A DNA stretch of 64,000 nt, taken from Dipylidium caninum. Its lineage: Eukaryota > Platyhelminthes > Cestoda > Cyclophyllidea > Dipylidiidae. The stretch is from NCBI GenBank assembly GCA_017562135.1, contig QEYB01001436.1, positions 620,001-684,000 of the forward strand, given 5' to 3'. Below are positions 1-11,566 of the stretch, in pieces. Made by a program: the position numbers and the translations under genes. The notes below the pieces were generated by a model. That model was given only the letters and a program-made list of their open reading frames with translations, did not search any database and was not told the origin of the DNA. Each line of letters opens with the position of its first letter. The stretch's first letter is position 1.

Positions 1-2
1 GA

Positions 3-1085
3 CTAAGGCGCTTGATTGATGGCTCGAGGGCCCCCCAACCCTGTCTCCGCCGGCGGTCGAGAGGGGAGGCACGTGGTGGAGAAGACCGGTCCTTCACCGG
101 GGCGGAGGCGCGTGGCATATCGCCTACCAGCGCATTCCAGTCCGGCCCGAAGCCTCCTCTGGCATCGAGCCAACATTCGAAGGATGTCGAAGCAGCAGTT
201 CCAGTCTGAACCGGGCGGAAAGTACATCGCCGCCAAATCGGCGAAGCCCACACGGAGGAGGGGAGATGAAGAGGCTGCAGTTGGCTTTCCAGTCTCCGCC
301 GGATGCACTTCGTCGCCTCTTGCCTTGAGGAACCGCGCCAGCAAGAGAGTAGCGGTGACGCCGTCACCTCGTCGAGATCGGAGCTCGGCGTGGTTGAACA
401 AACTCCAAGAGGAAGAGGCTGTTCGCGTGTCCTGTCCCATCACACCGCATTGCATTTTGTCTAAATAATTCACCGAATCTCCCAAGGCCAAAATACCGTA
501 CTCCTCCGCCTCCTCCTCCTGCTCCTGCTCCGCTTCCTCCATCCTCAACTTCCACGCCTGCCGCATGTCGACTGGCGGGGCCTCCGCCTCTGCAGTGCGC
601 CACAGCGGAAATGAAAGGGGAAAGTCGGAGGATGTTCCACACTTAGAAGCCCGCCAGGTCAAACCTTGTGGCAAATCGGCGCCATAGACACTGGCGCCTC
701 GTAGGTATTCTGCTAGAAGACACAGTCTGTCCACCCAACCGCCCCTGCCGCTCCTCTCTCCGCCTCCGCCTCCGCTTGGCTGCCTGAAGGGGCTCCGACG
801 AGGCGGCGGTGGCGATGAAACGCAGTGACGATGACGACCGACGCCTTCAGAACCGCGCTGGGTGCAGAAGCGGAGACGGACGACCTCCGACCCTCCGACG
901 GCCTTTTCCTCGTCTTCCTCTTCTCGTCCCATCGTGTCGCAGGCGCTCCTTTCAGGCCGCCCGGTCACACGTTGCCCAGCCAGCGTGGCATCATTCTCCA
1001 AAATTGCATCCATAAAAGTGTGGAGGAGAATTTTGACGCTCCACGGACGCGCGGAAGGCGAATGAATGATTGATATTGCGGGCAT
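3..1085 (-). CDS. Long GC-rich ORF at the window edge, function unknown (uncertain)
   Basis: A minus-strand frame stays open for about 360 codons, which is unlikely by chance at this base composition. The middle (about 371-646) reads most like protein: an acidic Glu/Gln-rich stretch followed by ALGDSVNYLDK and a mixed helical segment. A possible acceptor (cttctaag) lies near 647 and a possible donor (GAG/gtgacg) near 370, so only that part may be an exon. I recognise no domain and no homologue. Other frames across the same bases are also fairly open, as expected in GC-rich DNA. It could be the edge of an unknown gene lying to the left, or non-coding DNA. The whole ORF is not presented as one confident gene. 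Confidence 0.22.
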   Translation of the reverse strand: MPAISIIHSPSARPWSVKILLHTFMDAILENDATLAGQRVTGRPERSACDTMGREEEDEEKAVGGSEVVRLRFCTQRGSEGVGRHRHCVSSPPPPRRSPFRQPSGGGGGERSGRGGWVDRLCLLAEYLRGASVYGADLPQGLTWRASKCGTSSDFPLSFPLWRTAEAEAPPVDMRQAWKLRMEEAEQEQEEEAEEYGILALGDSVNYLDKMQCGVMGQDTRTASSSWSLFNHAELRSRRGDGVTATLLLARFLKARGDEVHPAETGKPTAASSSPLLRVGFADLAAMYFPPGSDWNCCFDILRMLARCQRRLRAGLECAGRRYATRLRPGEGPVFSTTCLPSRPPAETGLGGPRAINQAP

Positions 1086-3600
1086 TCAACATGCAGAGAA
1101 AGGAAAGAGCGGAGGGAGACGAGAAAGAGAGGCGTTGCCACACCGCTGTGCCTCTGGGGACTGCTGCGGTCGGGGAAGTACGCGCCAAATTTGCCCCTAA
1201 TTTGTTTCACTTCATTCCTCCTCCGCCTCGCCTCCTTTTTCCCTTTCCTCGGGAGAAGAAAATTACCACTTCCCATCAGTCGCCTTCTTTTTTTTTCCAC
1301 TTGAGACGGTGAGTTTGACAGGCGAATGTCAGACGTCCACTCATGCAGTATATTGTGATTCAGCGGGTGCCTAACGCGTAAGAAAGTGCCGTTGGCAGGC
1401 AGAGAAGAGGCTTTCCTCGCCACTCGTAGGAGAGTCGAGTCTGCGGACTGGGGGAGACGCGGACTGGGCGCCGGTGAGGGCCCCGAACACGTCTCGGAGG
1501 CGGAGTGGTGTCCGGCCGGCCAATGGCGGCCCCTCGTCCTGGGCGGGCGGGGCTCTCGAACCGCGCGGGACCGAGGGAAGCCCCGCCTCGGCGACTGGGG
1601 AAGTCGCACACCAACGCGGCATCATCGCTGGCACGCTGCCAAGCGGAATGGAGGCGTGAAAAGCGACTTACTCGTTGATACCATCTTTACGTCGGTCGAG
1701 TGAGTCTTCCCGAGTATTTTTACCATCCGCGAGATACACGAGCCCCGAAAAATTGCTCTTATCGGGAGGCGACGAGGAGGGAAAAAAGTTGGAGTGAATG
1801 AAATTCCGACACACGAAATGTGGAGATAAGAAAAAGAGAGAGACACTCCACATCTTCGCCTCGGCATCACTCCTGGCAGAGAGGATATTTCGCCTCTAAG
1901 AAGCGTCTTGTCGGGAAGATGGAAGGCGAAGACAACCGAAGTCGGAATGCCGAGTGTCCTTCTCCCCCACCGATCTCCGGTTCCACGCCCGAGTTGGTCC
2001 TCAGGCCGGAGGGATTCGTCGACTCCGCGTCCCGCCCGACCGCTTCGGACGCGGAAGCGTTTGTTGAAGACTATCAAAGCCGTCAATTCTGCATTCAGCC
2101 TCGTTGCCTCGAAGTCGGCTGTTTAATCAGCACGTCGACGAACTGTTTGGTGGGCGGTTGAGGCTGCGGGGTCCCGCGACGTGAGTAGTCGGTCTCTGCA
2201 CCCCCTCGCTGCCCAACCCGACGCCTTCGTCGGCCGGCCGACACACTCCCGCCGTCCAGCGGGTCAAGTCGGCAGGCAACGAGGATCGGTGAGAAGCTCT
2301 CGTGAGGCTGAAGGCGCCTCCGACGTCCACGAGGAAGAGGCGAAGAGTGACCGCAACGTTGGCCTCCCCTCCCCGGACAAGGAGGCGTGAGGGACGCTGA
2401 CTTTGACCTTCTCTCGACACAGCAAAAAAATTGCATTCGGATTAACCGAAATTCAGCATTTCCTCGCGGATAAAAAAAAGGGGAAGGAAAATTTGAGGTT
2501 TGTTTTTCGCCCTTCTGTCCCACTACTGACAGGCGCGACAGGAGAAGTGAAAGTGACAGCAGCGGCAGACACTAATTCAATGCCTCGTCTTCTCCTCCTC
2601 CTCCTCCTCCTCGTCGTCGTCGTCGTCTTCTGCGCCTTCTCCCTCGGATCATACATGGGACGCGAGAGAAGGTTTTGTCATACCCCAAGCGGCCTTTTGA
2701 CAACCCACTTGTCAGCGCTCTGGCCTTGCATATCAATGTTGAGCGGGGCGACGGAGCAGGAAGCAGAGAAGGAGGCGGTGGCGGTGGACGGGGAGGTGAC
2801 GATACAAACGTCAAGTTCCTCGCTCTTCGCCACTCTCCTACCCGCTAGGAGTGGGCAAACGTTTCTCGCGGACAGAGACGCACAATCAAACCATCCTCAC
2901 GCCAAACACGCTGAAGAGCGCTCATTTCTGGCCGCTGACAAGGCAACTCCCCGGGTTCTGGGGCATAAAGGCGGTGGTAAACGGTCGACGAAGTGGTGGA
3001 GGGTGGAAGGAGAAAGGGCGATTGAAACCCGCACAGACAAGGCGTTGTGGGACGTCGTTGCGCCGGAAACGGACGGATGCAGATAATTGAGTCGCCCTGA
3101 CCCTCCTCCGAACCTCGTGCGACGGGGAAGGAGACGGGGAGAGGGACGTCGAGGCGCCGGAGATAAGAGGAATGACGAAGAGGTGCACTTACCAGCCACC
3201 CGAGTCTGAAGATCACCTCGTCCGGGGCGGAGCGCCAGGCAAGAGCGGTGGACTCAGCAGGTTTCCCCCGGTGCCACTTGACTTTTTCCTCTCCACTGCC
3301 CGCCTAGTTGAGGTGTTTACGCGAGTCCACGTCTTCTCGACTTGCTGGATCCTCCTTCCCTGATTTATCCACCACTTTTGCCAGTAGACTGAGCGATACT
3401 GGCTCTTTCCCCAGACGAGCTGATGGCTCCCGATCACCTTCGGTTCGACGACGAGACACACGGACGCATAAACGTGTTAAACCAGCATCGGAGTCGACGT
3501 CTACCACGGTAACCGGTGCTACTGAAGGCCTTGTTATTCAACTTTGGCTTTCCAGCCCTCATCCTAAGCGTTTTCGCCACCAGGAAATGTTTATTTTATC
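1086..3600. other. GC-rich stretch without a recognisable gene
   Basis: This stretch holds many overlapping medium ORFs in all frames, rich in Arg, Pro and Ser and without recognisable domains, as expected for GC-rich non-coding DNA. A possible plus-strand splice donor (acg/gtgagt) sits near 1310, but no exon chain could be built from it. The plus ORF at 2403-3086 contains a run of Leu then Val that comes only from a CTC/GTC triplet repeat at about 2591-2627, so its apparent membrane segment is an artefact. Confidence 0.45.
2591..2627. repeat. CTC/GTC trinucleotide repeat
   Basis: About seven CTC units run directly into about six GTC units. It sits in the GC-rich region with no confident gene. 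Confidence 0.8.
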
Positions 3601-5521
3601 ACTTCGCGTCCACGTAACAACAACAAGAAGAGGGGGAGGAGGAGGTCGTGGGGTCGACGCTGCCGCCTCCTCAGCGAGGGCAGACCCGGTCTTCTTGAAG
3701 GTGGGGAAATGCGTCCAGAGGTAATGCCCAGAGGTTGGTATTCCAGAGCGAGAGGAGGAAATTGGCTGTGTCGCAATAGATAAGCGCGATATTTCCTCAC
3801 AACTGTGACGCGTTTCGGAGCCCATCGGCCAAAGGCAAGGGGGTACTGGGAATCGGTGTGGCAGGAGGCGGAACCCCTTGGGGGGGGGGGGAGATTTATG
3901 CAGCGCGGCGAGATGCGAAGGCGCGAATGTGGGAAGAGCGCAAGAATCCGTAATTGACAATCCCACGAGAAAGAGATGGGCAACGGGTATCGGTCAGGCG
4001 TGGTATCGGGGGCGATCTTGACCGAAACTCCACAATCAGGTCAGTGGAAGTGGGGTAAATACGCTTTAGCCTTCGACAAAGTCCGCTCCAGCCTTGGTGG
4101 AATTGCAAATGCGCGCATTTTCAAACACTGGTTCAGGCGACTTTATCTGCCGTAAGAAGCTAGAAAACGTTCTCCCCGACTGTTAATTTATTCTCTACAC
4201 CTCACCGATTGTCGCCGACTCCTGACAGATGCCGTCAACCTTAATTCAGACTAATTGGAGGTGAAACTTTAGGACATTTCACCTGTCAAAATGAATTAAC
4301 TCACATCAGCGGAACGTGTGTTCGCGGGGCATTCAACCTACATAAATTATGCGCTGTCGCCGAGTCCCCCTGAGAGAAGAGTCGCAGGCGTACTTCCGCC
4401 TACACGTTCGCAATTAAGCGTTCTCGCTGCTAAATCTAGATAAGTGTTATGCAGCTTTCCTCTTGCCCCATTTCTCCTTAATTGAAGCTGCCTGTTCATT
4501 TCGTCTAGCCGAGAGAAACAAGGCTACAGGGAAATCTACCTGAGTGTACTACTAGCTGTGACTCAGTAGTTATTTTATTTTAACATTGCCGTGTGGTTTC
4601 AATATGGTGAGGCCGAGCCAAAGCTCCTATTCGATGGCATTGTTAAGTTTATTATCGGCAGAAGAAGAATTCGCTCGCCTGCTTAACTTGACAAGTTGGG
4701 ACTTCGCCTGCTCCTTCCGCAGCAGCCACATCACATTCTCAGAGCCACTTGTGGATGGACACCTCAAACTACATGGTGTTTCGCGTCTAAGGAACCAAGA
4801 GCTCCTCAGGGGGCGTGGCAAACCGTTTAATTTTTTGAGCTTTAACACGAAAACTAAGGGAGTGGGAGGGGAAGAGACCCAACCCAACCCCGAGGAGTTA
4901 AACCACCTCAAATTATTAGCCCGCACAAGGCTACAAGCTTGAAGTCGAAGTGAGTTCAGCCATCCCAATGCTTTCTCCCCCTCCCCCCCCCCCCCTCCTC
5001 CCCAAAAAAATAAAGCAATTCAAAAGGGTGACACAGGCTAGAAAAAAGGTAAGGTAGAAAACAATCCAAAGAGCTTATTCATTTAAATGCGGAAAAAGGC
5101 TTGACGGAGATCGATCTATATAATCTGCAATTCTTCATCACACACAGACACACACGCACACACACACACACACATAGGCAGTCACACCTAACATGTACGC
5201 CGGTGAATGAGAAAAAGGTATTGTCGTTATTGTCCAGGACAAGGTGTGAAGAAAAGTGATTAAAGCATGGTCGTTGTCACAAAAATGGAGAAGCATTGAA
5301 GAACAGGATGAGGTGAGGGAGCATGGACGGGGTTTTTGAGGAATGGGAGGAGGTTACTGCATGATTTACAGTGTTCTCGCACTCGCACCAGCAAGAACCA
5401 ACACATGTCAATACTTCTAGCGTTACATCTACTGCTCTTGGTGTGGAAGGTGAAGGTTTGCGGAGGGTTCTAAAGGGACGGAGAAAAAACACCAAAATAA
5501 GTAGGCAAATAAGTAGCATCG
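3601..5521. other. Region downstream of WIPI2, no gene recognised
   Basis: Composition falls toward AT-rich from about 4140. It holds a C-homopolymer followed by an A-rich run (about 4976-5010) and a CA repeat. The sequence just below 5522 would be the WIPI2 3' untranslated region. Candidate AATAAA signals on the minus strand (TTTATT on plus) occur at 4648-4653 and 4574-4579, but are distant. The plus ORF at 4586-4942 (118 aa) resembles nothing I know. Confidence 0.45.
5140..5174. repeat. CA dinucleotide repeat
   Basis: An imperfect (CA)n tract with a few interruptions, about 350 bp downstream of the WIPI2 stop codon. Confidence 0.85.
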
Positions 5522-8500
5522 TTAGGGTTTTTTCCTGGTGGGTGGGGGAAATCGAGGCGCGGGGGAGGGATGAGGACGGGATGAGGTGATTGGAGGAAAT
5601 TCCATGTCGTAGCAGTGACCCTGCGGAGCAGTCGCGGAGGTCCCCGACATCATCACCTCCGTGGCCAGCAAGTCCTCTGCAGCAATTCCATAGACAAGGT
5701 AATGTGCACCCGAAGGCCACTTCAGGAGGGCGAAATGGTAAAAGTGGAAGGAGGAGAGGCCAACTTACGACTGGGAGGAGGTGTCACACTGGAGCCGGCG
5801 ACGACTGCGAAGCTGCGAGGGGCGGAGGAGGACGCATCCGTGTTTCGGGAGACGATCTCCAAGGGATGAATTGTAGGGTTCGGCGCGATAAGGCTAAGGC
5901 AAAGTCAAAAGGCTGTGAGATAGTTCCAGAAGTTCAAAAATCAGCGAAAATGAAAGGTTCGAGGCGGAAGGTGCCGCTTCTAAAGGAAAGAGGCAGTCGA
6001 AACTACAAGAGCACCTCTCCACCTCCTACATTAAAGTGCGAAAGCAGCTCCTAACAATCATATTCATAATTAGAAGCTTTGGAAGGAAGAAAAAGGAGGT
6101 CGGTGGGGAAATCGGGGGTGGGGGGGGGCAGAGAACCCCCAGCCGTCACACGATCGGCTATGTGAGGAGAGAGAAAAGAGGATGAGGAGGAGGGGGAGAG
6201 GAGGAGGCAGGAGGCCGGACAAGGGGCCTGTCGACTGTCAGAGGGGAGAACAATGAGAACAATCAGCTACACTCACGCCAGGTATCTAACAATTGCATGA
6301 TCAACTAGCCGATATGTGCTAGCCTGCCCAACCCGTCTTAATCTGAAAACAAAAGGACAAAGCTGAAATAGGCGTCTGAAGGTGATTCCTGATACCACAG
6401 GAGTCGGGAGGGGGCCAATCTGCGTGGGGAGGAGGGGACAGGAGGCAGGAGAGAGGGCGAGAGGCCGAGCAGTGATGCCTACCTCAGGGTTTGGACCAGA
6501 GAGGCCTCGCCGCCGCGAACTGGATCAAATGTAAAAGTGTAGAGGAAACCGTCCACACTTGCCACCAGGAGTCGGTAGATGGAGCCATGGCTGGAAGAGG
6601 GAGAGAGCGAGACGGAGGCAGGGAATAAAGGCCACGAGGACGCGGGGGGAGAGGCGGCACTGGCAGCCAGGCCACTCACCACAAAAGCGCCGCAGTCTTC
6701 TTGAACCCAAAGCCGAGGGGATGATTACCGCCTTGCTCGACGTCGGCGTGCGAATTGGGCGCCGCGGTGGAGGACGCGGGGGGAATCCAGGCGAAAGCGA
6801 AGGAGCGATCTTGTGAAAAGACCTCCCCAACGGGGTTTGGAAGGTAGGCGGCGCCCGCCCTCAACGCCCCACCCACCCAATTCACCAGACTGCCCGTCCA
6901 CGTCGCCGAACCGATGGAGTCGTCAGCGGAGGAGGTGGAATTTGTGTCGCACGTGGGCGCAGGCGACCCCGGTGGGTAGACGCCGTCCTCGCATCTGAGG
7001 ACCGAGGCAAACGAGTGAATTTGCTGCATGTTAACTAATCCAAACAAATGAAGTGATGCGGGGTGAAACGACGTGTCACGGTTTGACGTAAAACCTCGTT
7101 TTTCAACAGTTTGGTGACAGGACAGCGTGACTTCTTGCGCCACACACAAGGGCAGAGATGGAGGGAAAAAAAAGCAGTAAAGCAGCCTTAAAATACGCCA
7201 ATCGCCTGGCTAATCTAAGTCGCCTTCCCGGTTGTATTCGCTTAGTGAATGTAAATAGGCCACAATGGCGTGTGGCGGAAAATCTGTCACGTGAAAGTGG
7301 GTGGGAGAGAAAGAGAGAGAGAGAGAGCGGGCTCGGGGCAAAAATAAGAGTCACCAAACCGTGACTAGCCTGACCAGCCCTCGAGGCCCATGATCGCCAA
7401 ACTTAACCATGGCTTGCAATCCGGAGATCCGTGAAGCGTCGCCGGACCAAGGTGGGCCTCCCTTCCACCGCCGAGCAGCCGTCAAACTCACCTGTTGGGG
7501 GAGGAATTGACGGCGGGTCCGTAGAGTTTGAAAATGTGGACAGTTTCTGTATTGCTGGCACACACCAGGAAACGATTATCCAAGGAGAAGTTGAGTGAAC
7601 AGATCGAGGCGCATCTGGTGGATGAAAGAGACGAGCAGATGAGGTGAAATGCCTTACTAGTTAAGGGGGGGGGGGGGGGGAAAAAAAAGTCGACGGATTA
7701 ACCTAAATGGTGTTTTGTGGGGCCAGTAAAAACGAACGAGTTTTATCGTCCTGTCACGTGAAGGTCCAGCGTGTCTCCACAGCACTCGAGTCGAGGACGA
7801 AGACTTCGATGCGGTCGCCCATTCCAGCGTTAATGTAGGGCAATAGTTAAGCCTGGGGGACACTTCGAGGGGAAGCGCTCTTTTTCCTATCACTCGAACT
7901 TCTTGTCACAGAGTGTTAGGTGGCCACAGCGATGGATTAGGTCAAAGGTCACTCGTTACTCATGGGTACGTGATGATGGTCAAAATTTAGGAAAAAAGGT
8001 TTGGAATTACCATGAAAGTGGTGTTGCAGGGCAAGGAGGAGGGAGTGGGGGCAAAGGACGAAAAGGGGACACACCGAGCCAAACCCCGACGAAATTCCAT
8101 GACCTTTTCACCCTCTGGAATGGAGAAGACCCGCACGACCGTGCCACGCTCGGAGGCTGTGGCAAGCAGGGTGGAGGAGGCATTGAAGGAGAGGGCCGCC
8201 AACGCTCCATCATGTGCCGCGATTGAAGTCACATTCTAGAGGGAATTTAAAGAAAGTAGAAGAAAGTTGCAGGGATGAACTGTTAAAAAAAACAGAAGAG
8301 TGGTCGGGATACGAGGATAGATACAAAGTGGGTGTCAGGGAGGAGATAGTGACATCCTACTCCAATGAATCCAAAGCTAGGTGGATTCGTACGGGATTCA
8401 AGGCGTCAACCAACACGCATGCGCGGCCTTTTAAATGTGACCTTTAAAAGTACGCACATGAAAATACACCATGTGCGAATGTCGAGAACGAATGAGCGGA

Positions 8501-10867
8501 TTTGTCATGAAGGCCAACAGGAGGGAGACGAGGAGGGGTGGAATGTCGGAATAATGGACACTGGAGAAGCCTTCAAGAGGCCACCTATTTTGGCGCAGAG
8601 AGACAGTGAGCGGTGGAATGTCACAACCAAGTAACGATGAAAAAATTCACGATTTAAGGGGAAAAAAAGAGAGAATGAAATCCTGGTTAAATGAGCTAAG
8701 TGGAGGGACAACAGATCGAGGAGTGGCTGAATGGGAACAAAAAATAAAAAGGGGTCTTGGCTAACTCAGTGACAGAAATTTCGCGTTAACTAATTAATGA
8801 ATAAAGGCATCCGCGGTGGAAGGATGGATTCGAGGCGGATGAAAAGTGGCTAGTCAATTAACCAAAAGAAAAAATGATCGGATGCTGCCAAAACCAGTGC
8901 CAATCGGCATGCGAATTGGAACTTCGAAACGTTAAAGTACCGTCCTGCCCGAATACATGGGAGGTTTGGCGAATAAGTGGCGAGATGCATGCACGGAACG
9001 GATTAAGATGTGACAGAAGTGACGAACAAATAAAACCGTGAGGGCATGCTAGAGAGATTAGGCGGGGGGAAGTAAATAGATGAGGGTGAAGACGACAAAA
9101 CAATTGAGGTTATGTTTAGAATGTGTCCACGAACCGTGAAGAGGATAGCGTCGAAGATGTAGACAGTACCGACCCGATTGGAGCCCGGGTAGGCGAGGAG
9201 GCATTTGTCAGGCCGAGTGGAGAAAGCAATAACACCATTGCGATTCGGTGGAGTGTCCTCTATCCGATGGAGCATCTCCATGTCCCTGATATTGTGAATG
9301 AAGATCTCGTTTTCTAGGCACACTATCAACCGCTAGAAGAGAAAGCAAATAGTCTCAATTACTTAGAGTCCTGCTCCACCTACCACTAGTATCTCACTTT
9401 CTCTAACTTCTCTCACTCTCTCCTGTCAACAAATCAGGAGATTAGAAAAATCCGTTCCCAAATCAAAGACAGTTGTTATATAAACGAAAGAAAAGGCGGG
9501 ATGTCAAATTTATAAATAAAGAGATGAAGCGAAACACATCAGGGAATGTGAAGCTTAAAAAGACCTCATCTCCCTCCACCGATTTGCAAACTATAGTTCG
9601 CATTTCAAAAATAGCTGCGTTGAGGGAAACACAGCGACATAAAGACTGTGCAAAATTAAATAATCGTCTCTTGGTCCATGAATTGGCGCCCAGATACACT
9701 TTACTCATCCGCGGCTAAGGTAGATTAGATAAAATACGAAAAGTCGAGTAGTGAAAGAAGAATTGGTTTTCAGTTTCAAAAAACAAGTAAATCTCCTTAG
9801 AAATACTCGAAAATCTCTTATCCATTGAAGTATAGGCCACAATTTCACTATTATCGAAGTCAAAGCTGAGAAAAAACAGTTAGCTCTGAAATTCATTGCT
9901 TTCAATTTGCACATGGTTATATGAAGGCGTTCATCCAGGAAGAGAAAAAACTCGTGAATGGGGAATAATTAGATATTGATGTTCCCCAAATGATTGTATT
10001 GATCAACATACCAAATCTGAAAAGAGGACTGAAGTTATTTTTGCTCATATACATGTGCAATCCTAACAAATAGTGTGGGACCGAGGTTGGTTAACGGTTC
10101 ACGAGCGCGCAACTCAACAGTGTGAAGTCACCAGATTGTTAATCACAAGGATTGGATGACACTGACAGCAAAAAAAATTATGAAAGGAACAGCAGTAGCC
10201 TATGGGAGACGTGTAAGTGAACGCGGAACTAATGAGAGCAATATAAAGTGCTAATGAAGCTGAAACGCAGGAATTTGTTCCGCTGGCAATTAAATTGACG
10301 CTGATTCACCTGTGGTAAAAATTCGGTCAAAATTTTGGGATCACAAAGGAAGATAGGTGTAAGGTTAAATCACGCACCTGTCTATTCATTTTCACAGTTA
10401 AGATGGTGTTAGTGTAGCGATAATCACAGATTAAGGAGTCCCGGCGAGAATGGAAGATGAGAAGTTTCCGCATGTCATTAAGAGACACCAATGTCACTAA
10501 ATTACTGGTAAAGAGACGCCCCACAAGACACATGGGTTCACCACCTAGAAGGTAGGATAAATAGAATAGGAGGAAAAGGGCAGGCTTACTGACGCAATAG
10601 GTCTCGGAGACCTCATCCGACTCCGTTGACAATAAACTGTAACCAGACCGCGTGCCAACGCACAATGACCTGACAAAAAATACAGTATTGAGAATGTAAA
10701 CGCTCTATGCGGAAGGTTATCACCCCGCCCACAAAATGAATTGTCGCAACTACTAGCTAAGCCGATTATGATTGGTGATGATGAAGAGAATATTTAGCGG
10801 AGAAATTATATACATACGTGAAATTCTGATTAAAGTCAACAAAGAGAACGGGCGAATCATCTGTCAT
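5522..10867 (-). CDS. WIPI2: WIPI2/Atg18-family PROPPIN, WD-repeat autophagy protein
   Basis: A WD40 beta-propeller that binds PI3P and PI(3,5)P2 on forming autophagosomes; WIPI2 recruits ATG16L1 there (family knowledge). Eleven exons join in phase into 515 aa: 10818-10867, 10590-10669, 10378-10544, 9135-9332, 8075-8235, 7492-7614, 6680-6994, 6483-6590, 6277-6342, 5769-5893, 5522-5676. The start reads [10 protein letters not shown], as in WIPI proteins. Hallmarks are [38 protein letters not shown], the phosphoinositide motif FRRG at residues 213-216, [16 protein letters not shown] and DGFLYTF. Exon 7 encodes a long variable segment. The last exon contains CYDMEFPPI, resembling the acidic end of WIPI2. 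WIPI1 is the alternative; the tail and C-terminal exons favour WIPI2. The upstream neighbour HTATSF1 lies on the same strand. Confidence 0.95.
6278..6278 (-). other. Splice decision at the WIPI2 exon 9 end
   Basis: Read through, exon 9 meets a TGA at 6273-6275 straight after the last codons. The same bases form a strong donor, GC/gtgagt, just before it. Splicing to the acceptor at 5893 and then to 5676 keeps phase and gives a WIPI2-like tail, so splicing is preferred. A retained intron would give a shorter isoform ending ...VRYLA. Confidence 0.6.
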
Positions 10868-10917
10868 TTTGACTGCAATATGAACAAAAGCTTCGCCCCA
10901 AAGGCTCGTGCCGGGCG

Positions 10918-10928
10918 GTTATATAAGA
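10918..10928 (-). promoter_or_regulatory. Candidate TATA box of WIPI2
   Basis: TATATAA on the minus strand, 50-60 bp upstream of the WIPI2 start codon, next to a GC-box-like CCGCCC. Position and sequence fit a core promoter; no transcription start was mapped. Confidence 0.4.
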
Positions 10929-11566
10929 ATGAAATTAAACAAAATTACGCAGTGTTCATATGTCCACTGGCATGGTAATTGTGTCTGCACACAATTGCCG
11001 TTTTTTGATAAATTAGCGGACCATATGAATTTAACATTGATTTGGTGCATCGATATTACGCATTTTCGCAATGTTGTAAAATGGGCTATCTTTAGCGTGT
11101 AGCGAACTTGCCAGACTAATAGTGATTAAAATCAAAGTTTCTACAAAACCAGCGTTCTTATCAACTTCAGTTATACCGTAAATCTAATAGTTCGAAAAAT
11201 TGGACGTTTGCTATCACAGTGGTACAGTGATGTGTACTTGACCACCAAGCCTACACTCCGAATGCGCAGCATCCCCACTGGGCCCCAACACACCAAAACT
11301 GTAGCCGTGCACCGCGCCAGCCACCAAACCACTCAGACATTGCTGCCCGGTCGCCTTAAACATCCTGCCCAAACCCCATTTTAGCGCCTCGAGAGCGCCC
11401 ACCCCAACAACCCACAACCAGCCAATACACAGCCTCACAAAAAGCCTGCGAGTAAGATAGAAGTCGTTCATCAAATTTTCCTTTAAATCAGTGCATCCAC
11501 CATAACATCACTCCGTTTCAGCCCCTGAATCACCACCGCACTTCGCTTCCAACTCCTCATCGGTGT
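10929..11566. other. Gap between HTATSF1 and WIPI2
   Basis: AT-rich near WIPI2. A GC-rich island at 11214-11474 holds an 86-codon minus-strand ORF with a hydrophobic N-terminal segment (CIGWLWVVGVGALEAL). It has no recognisable domain and may be HTATSF1 3' untranslated sequence or a small unknown gene. 11508-11566 can extend the HTATSF1 acidic tail in another frame (see findings). Confidence 0.4.

Noticed and set aside
2403..3086. 227-codon plus ORF with an apparent membrane helix
   Set aside because: The Leu/Val run is the CTC/GTC triplet repeat, and the rest has no domain and no splice context.
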